Source: Saccharopolyspora indica
GTDB lineage: Bacteria > Actinomycetota > Actinomycetes > Mycobacteriales > Pseudonocardiaceae
Direction of reading: 5' to 3'
Length of the DNA stretch: 64,000 bases
Assembly (NCBI RefSeq): GCF_027853965.1
Contig: NZ_JAQGLB010000025.1
Location: 1-64,000 of the forward strand
Shown: positions 54,625 to 63,390 of the stretch, in pieces
Numbering within the stretch: the first letter of the stretch is position 1
How the letters are laid out: every line of letters starts with the position of its first letter
Translations under genes and position numbers: made by a program
Notes under the pieces: generated by a model
What the model was told of the DNA's origin: nothing
The model's input: the letters and a program-made list of their open reading frames with translations, nothing else
Databases searched by the model: none

Positions 54625-55947
54625 ATGCCGCACACGATCCGAGCACCGCAGCCCAGTTCCAGCTCGATGGCGCGCAAGGTCATCGCCGCGAGCTTCATCG
54701 GCACCACCGTGGAGTGGTACGACTTCTTCCTCTACGGGACCGCATCCGCCCTGGTCTTCAACCGGCTGTTCTTCCCGCAATTCTCCTCACTGGCGGGCAC
54801 GATCGCCGCTTTCGGCGCGTTCGCAGCGGGTTTCATCGCCCGGCCGGTCGGAGGTGTCCTCTTCGGGCACTTCGGCGACCGGGTCGGCCGCAAGTCCATG
54901 CTCATCTACAGCCTCGTGGGGATGGGCGCCTCCACCGTCGCGATCGGCCTGCTGCCGACCTACGCCCAGATCGGCGTCCTGGCGCCGGTCCTGCTCGTGC
55001 TGTGCCGGCTCGTCCAGGGGTTCGCCGTGGGCGGCGAATGGGGCGGCGCGGTCCTCATGTCCGTCGAGCACTCCCCGGCGCACAAGCGCGGGCTGGCGGG
55101 CAGCTGGACCCAGGCCGGCTCCCCCGCCGGGCTGGTCCTCGCGACCGCCGCGTTCGGCGGCTTCTCGATGCTGCCCGAGGACGCCTTCATGAGCTGGGGC
55201 TGGCGGGTGCCGTTCCTGCTCAGCGCGGCCCTGGTCGTCGTGGGCATGTTCATCCGGCTCAACGTCATCGAGTCGCCCGAGTTCCAGGAGGTGAAGCAGG
55301 CGGGCGGGCGAACCAGGCTGCCGATCGTCGACGCCGTCCGCGACCACCCGCTCAACATCCTGCTCGCTGTCGGTTGCTGCCTCGCGCCGTTCGTCAACTT
55401 CTACCTCGTCGCGACGTTCGTCCTCACCTACGGCACGTCCTCGCTGGGGCTGGAGCGCTCGGCCGTGCTGGTCGTCGTCGCGATCGCCGCGTCGCTGGAA
55501 GTGGTCACCATCCCGCTGGCGGCGGCCCTGTCCGACCGCATCGGCAGGCGCAAGGTCTTCCTCACCGGTGCGGCCCTGTTCGCCGCGTTCGCCTACCCGT
55601 TCTTCCTCGTCAACGAGTCCGCGAACTCGACGTGGGTCCTCGGCCTCACCTGCGTCGTGGGGCTCTCGCTGATCCACCCGCTGATGTACGGGCCGATGGC
55701 CACCCTGTTCGCGGAGATGTTCGCGCCCGAGGTCCGGTACAGCGCGGCCTCCCTCGGCTACCAGCTCGGCGCGATCTTCGGCGGCGGCTTCGCACCGCTG
55801 GTCCTGACCGCGCTGCTGGCCACCGGCGGTGGTTCCGCGGCCGCCCTGCCGCCGTACCTGATCACCGTGAGCGTCCTGACCTTCGCCGCCGTCTTCTGGG
55901 CCACGCAACCGGGCCGCGCGCATTCGACCGAACGAAGGGACCGCTGA
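54625..55947 (+). CDS. MFS transporter, metabolite:H+ symporter (MHS) family
   Basis: 440-aa 12-helix major facilitator. It is of the MHS type by the opening VIAASFIGTTVEWYDFFLYGTASALVFNRLFFP, the motif A GHFGDRVGRKSMLIYSL, RLVQGFAVGGEWGGAVLMSVEHSPAHKRG and GWRVPFLLSAALV. MHS members import citrate, tricarballylate (TcuC), ketoglutarate, shikimate or proline betaine. Two putative carboxylate importers in one transcript are unusual and suggest uptake of related substrates. It lies 55 bp after the MatC-like gene and 1 bp before the hydrolase gene. Confidence 0.92.
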   Translation: MPHTIRAPQPSSSSMARKVIAASFIGTTVEWYDFFLYGTASALVFNRLFFPQFSSLAGTIAAFGAFAAGFIARPVGGVLFGHFGDRVGRKSMLIYSLVGMGASTVAIGLLPTYAQIGVLAPVLLVLCRLVQGFAVGGEWGGAVLMSVEHSPAHKRGLAGSWTQAGSPAGLVLATAAFGGFSMLPEDAFMSWGWRVPFLLSAALVVVGMFIRLNVIESPEFQEVKQAGGRTRLPIVDAVRDHPLNILLAVGCCLAPFVNFYLVATFVLTYGTSSLGLERSAVLVVVAIAASLEVVTIPLAAALSDRIGRRKVFLTGAALFAAFAYPFFLVNESANSTWVLGLTCVVGLSLIHPLMYGPMATLFAEMFAPEVRYSAASLGYQLGAIFGGGFAPLVLTALLATGGGSAAALPPYLITVSVLTFAAVFWATQPGRAHSTERRDR

Positions 55948-55948
55948 G

Positions 55949-57190
55949 TTGACCACCGCACTGCTCGACGCCGACCTCGCACGATGGATCGACGCCTGCC
56001 GCGGCGACCGGGAGCTGTCCGGCCTCGCCGCCGCGACGACGGTCACCTTCGGCATTCGCTCCGACGACTGGTCGGCGCTGTTCGGCTTTCACGACGGACG
56101 GCTCGCCGAACCGGTCGGCAGCCCGGACTTCGTCCTGGTCGCGGCCGCCGCGGACTGGAGCAGGTTCTTCCAGCCCGTGCCGCCTCCGGCGTACCAGAAC
56201 TTCTTCGGCATGCTCATGCGCGTTCCCGGCGCGCGGGTCGAGGGCAGCGAACTGGCGATGGCGCAGCACGCGCACCTCGTCCGCCGGGTGCTGGAGCTGG
56301 GCCGGGAGGCGATCTCCGGTCCGCGGGCCGCCCCGGCCTCGCACCCGGCCCCGGGCAAGGCGCACCTGCGCCCGGGCTACGTGCGCATCGACGTCCGCGG
56401 CGAACCGGTGGAGATCTTCTACGAGGAGGCGGGCGCAGGCCCGGACGTCCTGCTCCTGCACACCGCGGGCGCCGATGCCCGCCAGTACCACGACCTGATG
56501 GCCGACACGGCGCTGACCTCGCGCTGCCGGCTCGTCGCGTTCGACCTGCCCGGCCACGGCCGTTCCGGCCTGCTGCCCGGAATCGCGCCCGGCGAGTACA
56601 GCTTGACCACCGACCTGTACGCCACGACCGTCCTCGCCGTGATCGACGCGCTGGGACTGGCCTCGCCCGTGGTCAGCGGTTCCTCGATGGGCGGGGAGAT
56701 CTGCCTGGAACTGGCGCACCGCGCCCCGCACGCCCTCGGCGGCGTGATCGCGTGCGAGGCCAGCGACCGGGTTCCCGGCCGGCAGGTGCCGTGGGCCAAG
56801 CACCCCGCGGTCAACGAGTCCACCTTCGTCCCGGAGTGGGTCCACGGGCTCATGGCCCCGCAGAGCCCGCAGCGCTGCCGCCGCGAGGTGTGGTGGGGCT
56901 ACTCCCAGGGCGGGTTCGGGACCTTCGCGGGCGACATCGACTTCTACAGCGGTGACTGGGACGGCCGCGACCGGGTCGGCGAGATCGACACCTCCCGCTG
57001 CCCGGTGATCATGATGACCGGCGAGTACGACTACTCGTGCACACCGGCGATGTCGGCGGCAACCGCGCGCAAGATCCCCGGAGCTGTCTTCTGGCCGATG
57101 CCGGGCCTCGGGCACTTCCCGATGGCGGAGAACCCGCCGCTGTTCGCCGGGCACTTCGCCGCGGCGCTGGACCGCCTGGGAATTCCGTGA
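55949..57190 (+). CDS. alpha/beta hydrolase with SCP2-like N-terminal domain
   Basis: 413-aa two-domain protein. Residues ~1-115 form a small alpha/beta domain (VTFGIRSDDWSALFGFHDGRL, DFVLVAAAADWSRFF) reminiscent of SCP2/sterol-carrier-type modules. Residues ~140-413 are an alpha/beta hydrolase with VLLLHTAGADARQYHDL, nucleophile in SGSSMGGEICLEL, Asp in MMTGEYDYSCTP and His in GLGHFPMAENP. It could hydrolyse an ester, enol-lactone or C-C bond of the pathway intermediate. The TTG start comes 1 bp after the MHS stop codon. The fusion is uncommon. Confidence 0.82.
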   Translation: MTTALLDADLARWIDACRGDRELSGLAAATTVTFGIRSDDWSALFGFHDGRLAEPVGSPDFVLVAAAADWSRFFQPVPPPAYQNFFGMLMRVPGARVEGSELAMAQHAHLVRRVLELGREAISGPRAAPASHPAPGKAHLRPGYVRIDVRGEPVEIFYEEAGAGPDVLLLHTAGADARQYHDLMADTALTSRCRLVAFDLPGHGRSGLLPGIAPGEYSLTTDLYATTVLAVIDALGLASPVVSGSSMGGEICLELAHRAPHALGGVIACEASDRVPGRQVPWAKHPAVNESTFVPEWVHGLMAPQSPQRCRREVWWGYSQGGFGTFAGDIDFYSGDWDGRDRVGEIDTSRCPVIMMTGEYDYSCTPAMSAATARKIPGAVFWPMPGLGHFPMAENPPLFAGHFAAALDRLGIP

Positions 57191-57196
57191 GGTCCC

Positions 57197-57865
57197 TCAG
57201 GTCAGCTCGGCGAAGCGCTCCACCTGGTCGCTGCTGCCCGCGACGACCAGGATGTCGCCCTCGTGCACCACCGTCTCGGCCGTCGCGTAGGTGAAGGCCT
57301 GCCCCGGCTGCTTGATCGCCACGACGGTCACCCCGTACTTCGAGCGCACCCGCGTGTCGCCGAGCGGGCGGCCCATCGCTTCGGCCGGTGCGCGGGTCTT
57401 GGCCAGCGCGTAGTGCTCGTCCTCGAGCTCGATGTAGTCGAGCATCCGGCCCATCACCAGGTGCGCCGTGGTCTTGCCCATCTCGTGCTCCGGCAGCACG
57501 ACGTGGTGCGCGCCCACCCGCTCCAGGATCCGGCCGTGCTGGCGGCTGGTCGCCTTGGCCCAGATGTTCGGGATGCCGAAGTCCACCAGCAGCGAGGTGG
57601 TCAGGATGCTGGCCTCCAGCTCGGTGCCGATGGCCACCACCGCCCTGCTGAACTGGTGCACGCCGAGCTGGCGCAGGCTCTCCGGGTCGGTGGTGTCGGC
57701 GACCGCGGTGTGGGTCAGCTCGTCGGCGTGCCGCTGCACGACGGTCGGCCGCGAGTCGATGGCCAGCACCTCCGCGCCGCGCCGCACCAGCTCACCGGCC
57801 AGCGAGCTGCCGAACCGGCCGAGGCCGATCACCACGATCTGATTCGCTGCGTCGTTCCTAGCCAA
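57197..57865 (-). CDS. potassium uptake regulatory subunit (KtrA/TrkA, RCK)
   Basis: 222-aa cytoplasmic RCK protein gating the K+ channel subunit encoded upstream. The N-terminal RCK Rossmann domain has [31 protein letters not shown] with the Asp that contacts nucleotide. The C-terminal TrkA_C domain has VRSKYGVTVVAIKQPGQAF and VVHEGDILVVAGSSDQVERF. It overlaps the channel gene by 8 bp, so the two are translationally coupled. Confidence 0.94.
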   Translation of the reverse strand: MARNDAANQIVVIGLGRFGSSLAGELVRRGAEVLAIDSRPTVVQRHADELTHTAVADTTDPESLRQLGVHQFSRAVVAIGTELEASILTTSLLVDFGIPNIWAKATSRQHGRILERVGAHHVVLPEHEMGKTTAHLVMGRMLDYIELEDEHYALAKTRAPAEAMGRPLGDTRVRSKYGVTVVAIKQPGQAFTYATAETVVHEGDILVVAGSSDQVERFAELT

Positions 57866-59219
57866 CGATGGGTCGCTCCTCCGGCAGTTCGTAGCGGCGG
57901 CCGCGCTCCCGCAGCGCCAGCGCCGAGGCCAGCGTGATCGGGCCGAGGCGGCCGATGAACATCAGTACCACCAGCAGTATCTGCCCGAGTGCCGGGATCT
58001 GGGCGGTGATCCCGGTGGACAGGCCGACCGTGGCGAACGCCGAGATCACTTCGAACAGCACCGCGTCCAGGCCGAACGGCGTGATCACCTGCAGCACCAG
58101 CACGCTCAGCACGACCACGCCGACGGCGATCAGCACGATGGTCAGGGCCTGCCGCTGCACGCCTTCCGGCAGCCGCCGCCCCATGACGTGCACGGTCGGT
58201 TCGCCGCGGATCTCGGCCAGGATCACGAACGCCAGCAGCGCGAACGTGGTGATCTTGATGCCGCCCGCGGTGCCCGCGCTGCCACCGCCGATGAACATCA
58301 GGACGTCCTGCACCAGCAGCGTGCCCGAGTGCATCTCGGCGATGTCGAGGTTGTTGAACCCGGCGGTCCTGGTCATGGTCGCGGCGAAGAAGCCGGCCAG
58401 CAGCTTGCCCGGCCAGGACAGCGGCCCGAGCGTTCCGGGGTTGGTCCACTCGGCGGCGGTGACCACCACCGAGCCGCCGATCAGCAGCACCACCGTGACC
58501 CACACCGTGATCTTGGTGTGCAGCGTCCAGCGGCGGGGCTGGCGCAACCTGCTGAACAGCTCCAGCCACACCGGGAACCCGAGCCCGCCCGCGATCACCG
58601 CCAGCGCGATCGGCAGGCAGAACCAGGCGTCGGTGACGAAGCCCATCAGGTTGTCGGTGCGCAGCGCGAAGCCCGCGTTGTTGAACGCCGAGACGGCGTG
58701 GAACACGCCTTCGTAGACCGCGCGGCCGAACCCGATCCCGTAACCGGTCACCAGCCGCGCGGTCAGCGCCACCGCCACCACCAGCTCGAAGACCAGGCTG
58801 AGCAGCAGGATGCGACCGACCACCCGCCGGACGTCGCCGAGCCCGAGGGTCTTGGTCTCCGCTTGCGCGGTGAGCCGCATGCGCAGCCCGAACCGGCGGA
58901 ACACCAGCAGGCTCAGCAGCGACGCGAGGGTCATGATGCCCAGCCCGCCCAGCTGGATCAGGACGAGGATGATCACTTCGCCCGCGGTGGACCAGTACGT
59001 CGGCGTGTCCACCACGATCAGCCCGGTCACGCACGCCGCCGACGTCGCGGTGAACAGCGCGACGACCAGCCCGGTCGCCTCACCGGATTCGGTGGCGAAC
59101 GGCATCGACAGCAGCAGCGTGCCGACGGCGATCAGCCCGGCGAAGCCCAGCACGACCGACACTGCGGGCTGCCTGCGCACCGCGGCGAGGCGCCGGCCGC
59201 TGCTCTGGAGGACGTTCAC
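57858..59219 (-). CDS. potassium uptake channel subunit (KtrB/TrkH family)
   Basis: 453-aa K+ transporter built of four M1-P-M2 repeats. Pore loops are visible as TATSAACVTGLIVVDTPTYWS, FHAVSAFNNAGFALR, TMTRTAGFNNLDIAEMHSGT and FEVISAFATVGLSTGITA, each with the conserved Gly of the selectivity filter. Works with the RCK subunit encoded by the overlapping downstream gene, driven by Na+ or the membrane potential. The start Met is 25 bp from the RraA gene stop. Confidence 0.94.
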   Translation of the reverse strand: MNVLQSSGRRLAAVRRQPAVSVVLGFAGLIAVGTLLLSMPFATESGEATGLVVALFTATSAACVTGLIVVDTPTYWSTAGEVIILVLIQLGGLGIMTLASLLSLLVFRRFGLRMRLTAQAETKTLGLGDVRRVVGRILLLSLVFELVVAVALTARLVTGYGIGFGRAVYEGVFHAVSAFNNAGFALRTDNLMGFVTDAWFCLPIALAVIAGGLGFPVWLELFSRLRQPRRWTLHTKITVWVTVVLLIGGSVVVTAAEWTNPGTLGPLSWPGKLLAGFFAATMTRTAGFNNLDIAEMHSGTLLVQDVLMFIGGGSAGTAGGIKITTFALLAFVILAEIRGEPTVHVMGRRLPEGVQRQALTIVLIAVGVVVLSVLVLQVITPFGLDAVLFEVISAFATVGLSTGITAQIPALGQILLVVLMFIGRLGPITLASALALRERGRRYELPEERPIVG

Positions 59220-59244
59220 GCGTGGGACAGTACTTGACCTGCTG

Positions 59245-59718
59245 CTACGGCGCGTCGATCACCACAACACCGTCCTGATCGGCCACGACGTACTCGCCGG
59301 GGACGAACTGGACACCGCCGAGCTCGACGACCTCGTCCACCACGCCCTCGCCGGTCTTGGTGCTCTTGCGCGGGTTGGTGCCCAGCGCCTTGACGCCGAA
59401 GTCCATCCCGGCCAGCACCGCCGAGTCGCGCACCGCGCCGTTGATGATCGCTCCGCTCCAGCCGTTGGACCGGCCCAGCTCGGCGATCAGGTCGCCCATC
59501 AGCGCGGTGTGCAGCGAGCCCTGGCCGTCGATCACCAGCACCCTGCCCTCGCCCGGCGTGGACAGGATCTCCTTGAGCAGGGCGTTGTCCTGGAAGCACT
59601 TGACCGTGCGGATCCGGCCCTCGAAGGCCACCCGCCCGCCGATGTCGCGGAACTGCACGTCGCAGCTGCGCACCCCCGGCCCTTCCCGGTCCGCGAGGTC
59701 AGCCGTAGCCAAAGTCAT
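59245..59718 (-). CDS. rraA: RraA-family protein / HMG-type aldolase
   Basis: 157-aa RraA-fold protein. The signature loop is [35 protein letters not shown], and [18 protein letters not shown] is the RraA-typical region. The Asp in VRDS binds metal in the aldolase subgroup (4-hydroxy-4-methyl-2-oxoglutarate/oxaloacetate lyase activity), whereas E. coli RraA inhibits RNase E. Which role applies here cannot be told from sequence. The gene stands alone between the ktr genes and an ECF sigma gene. Confidence 0.9.
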   Translation of the reverse strand: MTLATADLADREGPGVRSCDVQFRDIGGRVAFEGRIRTVKCFQDNALLKEILSTPGEGRVLVIDGQGSLHTALMGDLIAELGRSNGWSGAIINGAVRDSAVLAGMDFGVKALGTNPRKSTKTGEGVVDEVVELGGVQFVPGEYVVADQDGVVVIDAP

Positions 59719-59816
59719 GGGCGGTCCCGCCTCTCCGCGATTTTCAGTGGGTCGCGAGCGTACCCAGCGGTAGCCGTCTCCCGCGCGGTACCGCGATCAA
59801 CACCACACCCGGCCGG

Positions 59817-61070
59817 TCAGCCGCAGTTCTCGGCGCGTTTCAGGAGCAGTTCGCGCTCGCGGGCGTTGGCGGTCAGCTCGGCGGCGCGCTCGAACTCGGC
59901 GCGGGCTTCGGCGGGCCGGTCCAGCTTGGCCAGGAGGTCGCCGCGGACGCTGGGCAGCAGGTGGTAGCCCTCCAGCGAGCCCTCGGCCACCAGCTGGTCG
60001 ACGAGGTGCAGGGCGGGCTCGGGACCGAAGGCCATCGACACCGCCACCGCGCGGTTGAGCTCCACCACCGGCGACGGCGTGACCTCCGAGAGCTGCTCGT
60101 AGATCCGGACGATCCGCGCCCAGTCGGTCTCCGCCGCGGTGCGCGCCCGCGCGTGGCAGGCCGCGATCGCCGCTTGCAGCCGGTAGGGGCCGGGCGGAGC
60201 GCCGATCTCCTCCGCGCGCTGCAGCGCGGCGAGCCCGCGGCGGATCAGCAGCTGGTCCCAGCGGGTGCGGTCCTGCTCCAGCAGCAGCACGGGCTCACCG
60301 GTGGGGCCGGTGCGCGCGGCGGTGCGGGACGCCTGGATCTCCAGCAGCGCGACCAGGCCGTGCACCTCGGGTTCGCCGGGCACGAGGCCTGCCAGGATCC
60401 GCCCGAGCCGCAGCGCGTCGTCGCACAGCTCGGTGCGCAGCCAATCCGCGCCGGAGGTGGCCGTGTAGCCCTCGTTGAAGATGAGGTAGACGACTTCCAG
60501 CACCGCGGGCAACCGCGCCGCGAGCTCGTCCCCGCTCGGCGCTTCGAACGGGATCTGCTTGCGCGCCAGCGTCTTCTTGGCCCGCACGATGCGCTGCGCG
60601 ATGGTCGGCTCGGGCACCAGGAAGGCGCGGGCGATCTCCTTGGTCGTCAGCCCGCACAGCACCCGCAGGGCCAGCGCCACCCGCGCCTCGGTGGACAGCA
60701 CCGGGTGGCAGGCGGTGAACACCAGGCGCAGCAGGTCGTCGCCGAAGTCCGGGCCGGTGTCCACCTCGATCTCGGTGTGCTGCCGCTGCTCCAGGTCCCG
60801 GCCGATCTCCTGCTGCTTGCGCGCGAACCGCTCCTTGCGGCGCAGCTGGTCGATCGCGCGGTGCTTGGCGGTGGACATCAGCCAGGCGCCGGGATTGGGC
60901 GGCACCCCGGTCTCCGGCCACTTCTCCAGCGCGATGAGCAGCGCGTCCTGCGCCAGCTCCTCGGCCAGGCCGACGTCCTGCACGAGCCGCGCCAGGCCGG
61001 CGATCAGGCGGGCCGCCTCGATCCGCCAGACCGCTTCGATGGCGCGGTGGGTTTCGGAAACCGTCACCAC
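59817..61070 (-). CDS. ECF42-type RNA polymerase sigma factor with C-terminal extension
   Basis: 417-aa extracytoplasmic-function sigma factor. Sigma2 is residues ~10-85 (LVQDVGLAEELAQDALLIALEKWPETGVPPNPGAWLMSTAKHRAIDQLRRKERF) and sigma4 ~115-175 (LTTKEIARAFLVPEPTIAQRIVRAKK). A ~230-residue TPR-like C-terminal domain follows (LNRAVAVSMAFGPEPALHLVDQL, AEARAEFERAAELTANARERELL), the hallmark of the ECF42 group. No anti-sigma gene is present. ECF42 factors are encoded with YCII/DGPF proteins, exactly as here (two follow upstream). Annotated SigJ/YlaC-like elsewhere. Confidence 0.92.
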   Translation of the reverse strand: MVTVSETHRAIEAVWRIEAARLIAGLARLVQDVGLAEELAQDALLIALEKWPETGVPPNPGAWLMSTAKHRAIDQLRRKERFARKQQEIGRDLEQRQHTEIEVDTGPDFGDDLLRLVFTACHPVLSTEARVALALRVLCGLTTKEIARAFLVPEPTIAQRIVRAKKTLARKQIPFEAPSGDELAARLPAVLEVVYLIFNEGYTATSGADWLRTELCDDALRLGRILAGLVPGEPEVHGLVALLEIQASRTAARTGPTGEPVLLLEQDRTRWDQLLIRRGLAALQRAEEIGAPPGPYRLQAAIAACHARARTAAETDWARIVRIYEQLSEVTPSPVVELNRAVAVSMAFGPEPALHLVDQLVAEGSLEGYHLLPSVRGDLLAKLDRPAEARAEFERAAELTANARERELLLKRAENCG

Positions 61071-61089
61071 GCCATCTCAGCACACCTGG

Positions 61090-61503
61090 TCAGGCGATTC
61101 CGCCCGCTTTGCGGACCTCCTCGCGCAGGTTCGCCTCGCGCTCGGCCTCCTCCTCGGACATCTCGAAGTCCTCGGCCTCGAACACCCGCCGCACCTCGAC
61201 CGGTTCCGGGCACCGCTTGGCCCACTCCAGGGCCTCCTCGCGGGAGCGGACCTGGAGCAGCCAGAAACCGGCGATCAGCTCCTTGGCCTCGGTGAACGGC
61301 CCGTCCACCACGGACTTCCCGCCGCCGGTGGCGATCTCGGTGCGGAAGCCCTCCGAGCTGGGGTGCAGGCCTTCACCGGCCAGCAGCACACCGGCCTTGA
61401 CCAGCTCCTCGTTGTAGTCCCCCATCGCCTTGAGCTCCTCCGGGGTCGGCATCGCGCCGTCCTCGGTCTCCGGGGTGGACTTCACGATCATCATGTATCG
61501 CAT
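61090..61503 (-). CDS. YCII/DGPF-domain protein (first copy)
   Basis: 137-aa YCII-related ferredoxin-like-fold protein. The motifs VDGPFTEAKELIAGFWLLQVRSREEALEWAKRCP include the DGPF signature that names the group. The ATG at 61503 has AGGAAG upstream; the frame to 61569 is rejected. It ends 20 bp before the ECF42 gene and is probably co-transcribed with it. In the family it is suspected to be a target or a partner of the sigma factor; no enzymatic activity is established. Confidence 0.92.
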   Translation of the reverse strand: MRYMMIVKSTPETEDGAMPTPEELKAMGDYNEELVKAGVLLAGEGLHPSSEGFRTEIATGGGKSVVDGPFTEAKELIAGFWLLQVRSREEALEWAKRCPEPVEVRRVFEAEDFEMSEEEAEREANLREEVRKAGGIA

Positions 61504-61575
61504 GCCGTTCACTTCCTGATCGTCCGCCGCTCTGGTGCGGGTCGGTGCACGAGTTCTACCAGCCGCCAACCGGTT

Positions 61576-61968
61576 TCAGCCGGTGAAATCGCGAATCTCC
61601 GCGGCGAGCCATTCCGCCCGCGCCGCGGCCGACACCTCGGCGGCGCCGTCCTCGATCGCCTGCACCTGCAGCACGGTGACCGGGGCCGGGCAGCGCCTGG
61701 CCCACTCGACCATCTCCTCGCGGGAGCGCACCTGGAGCAGCCAGAAACCGGCGATCACCTCCTCGTTCCCGGGAAACGGCCCGTGCACCACAGCTCGCCC
61801 ACCCCCAGGGGCGAGCTCGGTCCGGAACCCCCTGGAACTGGGGTGCAGGCCGTCACCCGCCAGCAGCACGCCCGCCCGGACCAGCGCCTCGTTGTAGTCG
61901 CCCATCGCCTCGACGTCCGCCGGGCCGGGCGCACCGGCTCCGGCCATGACCGCCATCAGGAATCGCAT
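61576..61968 (-). CDS. YCII/DGPF-domain protein (second copy)
   Basis: 130-aa paralogue of the downstream YCII gene: the same layout MGDYNEALVRAGVLLAGDGLHPSSRGFRTE and IAGFWLLQVRSREEMVEWARRCPAPV, but the signature reads HGPFPGNE, with His replacing Asp in DGPF. Tandem duplication followed by divergence is evident. The ATG at 61968 is chosen by alignment with the other copy. First gene of the YCII-YCII-ECF42 unit. Confidence 0.9.
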   Translation of the reverse strand: MRFLMAVMAGAGAPGPADVEAMGDYNEALVRAGVLLAGDGLHPSSRGFRTELAPGGGRAVVHGPFPGNEEVIAGFWLLQVRSREEMVEWARRCPAPVTVLQVQAIEDGAAEVSAAARAEWLAAEIRDFTG

Positions 61969-62071
61969 CTCGGGGCCCTCCCCTGTCGGTGGCGGCCGGT
62001 CCGCCCGGCCGCTCACCAACGCATCGAACGAGCGACCCCGAGATCGACATGCCCCCAGGGGTTCTCGCGAT

Positions 62072-62875
62072 TCAGCCGGCCAAGTGCCGCCGGACGAGGT
62101 CGTTGGCGCGCTGCGGTCGCTCCATGTTCGTCATGTGCCCGCAGCCGGCGAACTCGACCAGTTCCGCGTTCGGCATCCGCCGCGCCGCCTCACCCGCCAT
62201 CCGGTGCAGGTCGGTGGATTCCAGCTCGCCGACCACCAGCGCGGTGGGCGTGGCGATCTCCTCCAGCCGGCTGCGCACGTCCACCTCGAGCTGGCGGCCG
62301 GTCGCGGTGTGGTGGCTGGTGATGGTGGTCATCGCCATCTCCCAGCAGCGCCGCCGGATCTCCGGGTCGACCTGGCCGGGCTCGCGGTGCGGTCCGTCCA
62401 CCGAGAGGCGCATGAGGGATTCGACGTAGCCGTCGGCGTCCATCGCCTCCTGCGCCGCCGCCTGCTCCCGGTAGCGGTCCAGGACGAACGGGTCGTGGAA
62501 CTCCACCGGCGGCACGCCCGGCCCGAACAGCACCATCCGGTCCACCCGCTCCGGGTGCAGCAGAGCGAGGGTGAACGCGGTGAGGCCACCCATGGAATTG
62601 CCCAGCAGGGAGGCGGTTTCGAGCTGGAAGTGGTCGAGCACCGCCAGCAGGTCCTCGTGCGGGTGCATGTCGGTCATCAGCGTGCTGGAGCGCCCGTGCG
62701 ACCGCGCGTCGTAGCGGATCACCCGGTGGTCCGCGGCGAGGTCGAGCTGCTCGTCCCACATCCCGGTGCCGAGGAAACCGGCGTGCAGCATCACGATCGG
62801 CGGCCCCGAGCCCACCACCTCGGCGTGCAGCTCACCGCCGGGGACGGGGATCTTCGTGGTTTCGATGGTGTTCAT
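62072..62875 (-). CDS. alpha/beta hydrolase
   Basis: 267-aa hydrolase: oxyanion loop VMLHAGFLGTGMWDEQL, nucleophile Ser in LLGNSMGGLTAFTLAL near residue 95, Asp in ALVVGELESTDLHRM region and His in FAGCGHMTNMERPQ. It resembles 3-oxoadipate enol-lactonase/esterase-type enzymes; the substrate is unknown. The ATG at 62875 is used; a TTG at 62884 (MVAMNT) is possible. It is divergent from a MarR gene and shares its operator, so it is probably the MarR-controlled enzyme. Confidence 0.88.
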   Translation of the reverse strand: MNTIETTKIPVPGGELHAEVVGSGPPIVMLHAGFLGTGMWDEQLDLAADHRVIRYDARSHGRSSTLMTDMHPHEDLLAVLDHFQLETASLLGNSMGGLTAFTLALLHPERVDRMVLFGPGVPPVEFHDPFVLDRYREQAAAQEAMDADGYVESLMRLSVDGPHREPGQVDPEIRRRCWEMAMTTITSHHTATGRQLEVDVRSRLEEIATPTALVVGELESTDLHRMAGEAARRMPNAELVEFAGCGHMTNMERPQRANDLVRRHLAG

Positions 62876-62884
62876 GGCAACCAA

Positions 62885-62901
62885 GGTGTCATAATGACAC
62901 C
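62885..62901. promoter_or_regulatory. 17-bp palindrome, MarR operator with embedded divergent -10 boxes
   Basis: GGTGTCAT-A-ATGACACC between the divergent hydrolase and MarR genes. CATAAT (62890-62895) is a -10 for the plus strand with 6 nt to the MarR ATG, and CATTAT (62896-62891) is the mirror -10 for the hydrolase. Repressor binding would block both promoters. Confidence 0.7.
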
Positions 62902-63384
62902 ATGGTTGGCAACTCTCCGCTCCCGCCGGACGAACTGGGACCGCGACTGGCCGAGGTCTACGCCGTCCTCGGCCCGCTCTACCGCAGGGTCGCGCGCCTG
63001 GTCGAGCGCGACAGCCCCCGCGACGGCCTGTCCATCGGCGTCCGCGCGGTGCTGGAAAGGCTCGAGCTGGCGGGCACCGCCGAGACGGTCCCGCAGATCG
63101 CGCGAACCCTGGAGCTGAGCAGGCAGTTCGTGCAGCGCATGGTCAACGACGCGCTGGAGCAGGACTTCGTGGCGCTGAAGCCGAACCCCGCGCACCGGCG
63201 CTCGTCCCTGGTCGAGCTCACCGACGCGGGCCGCGCGGCGATCAACGCCCTGCAGCGGCGCGAGCACGAAACCATGGGCCGCGTCGGCGGTGACCTCACC
63301 GAAGCCGACATCGACACGACGCTGCGCGTCCTGCGGCACATGCTCGCCGCGATCCCCGAAAGCGACGGCGAAAAGGACCGCTGA
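62902..63384 (+). CDS. MarR-family transcriptional regulator
   Basis: 160-aa winged-helix regulator. The recognition helix region is TVPQIARTLELSRQFVQRMVNDALEQDFV, the wing NPAHRRSSLVELTDAGRAAI, and helices at both ends form the dimer interface. The ATG directly follows the 17-bp palindrome, so the mRNA is probably leaderless and autoregulated. It most likely represses the divergent alpha/beta hydrolase until a small aromatic or phenolic ligand binds. Confidence 0.93.
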   Translation: MVGNSPLPPDELGPRLAEVYAVLGPLYRRVARLVERDSPRDGLSIGVRAVLERLELAGTAETVPQIARTLELSRQFVQRMVNDALEQDFVALKPNPAHRRSSLVELTDAGRAAINALQRREHETMGRVGGDLTEADIDTTLRVLRHMLAAIPESDGEKDR

Positions 63385-63390
63385 CGCAAG

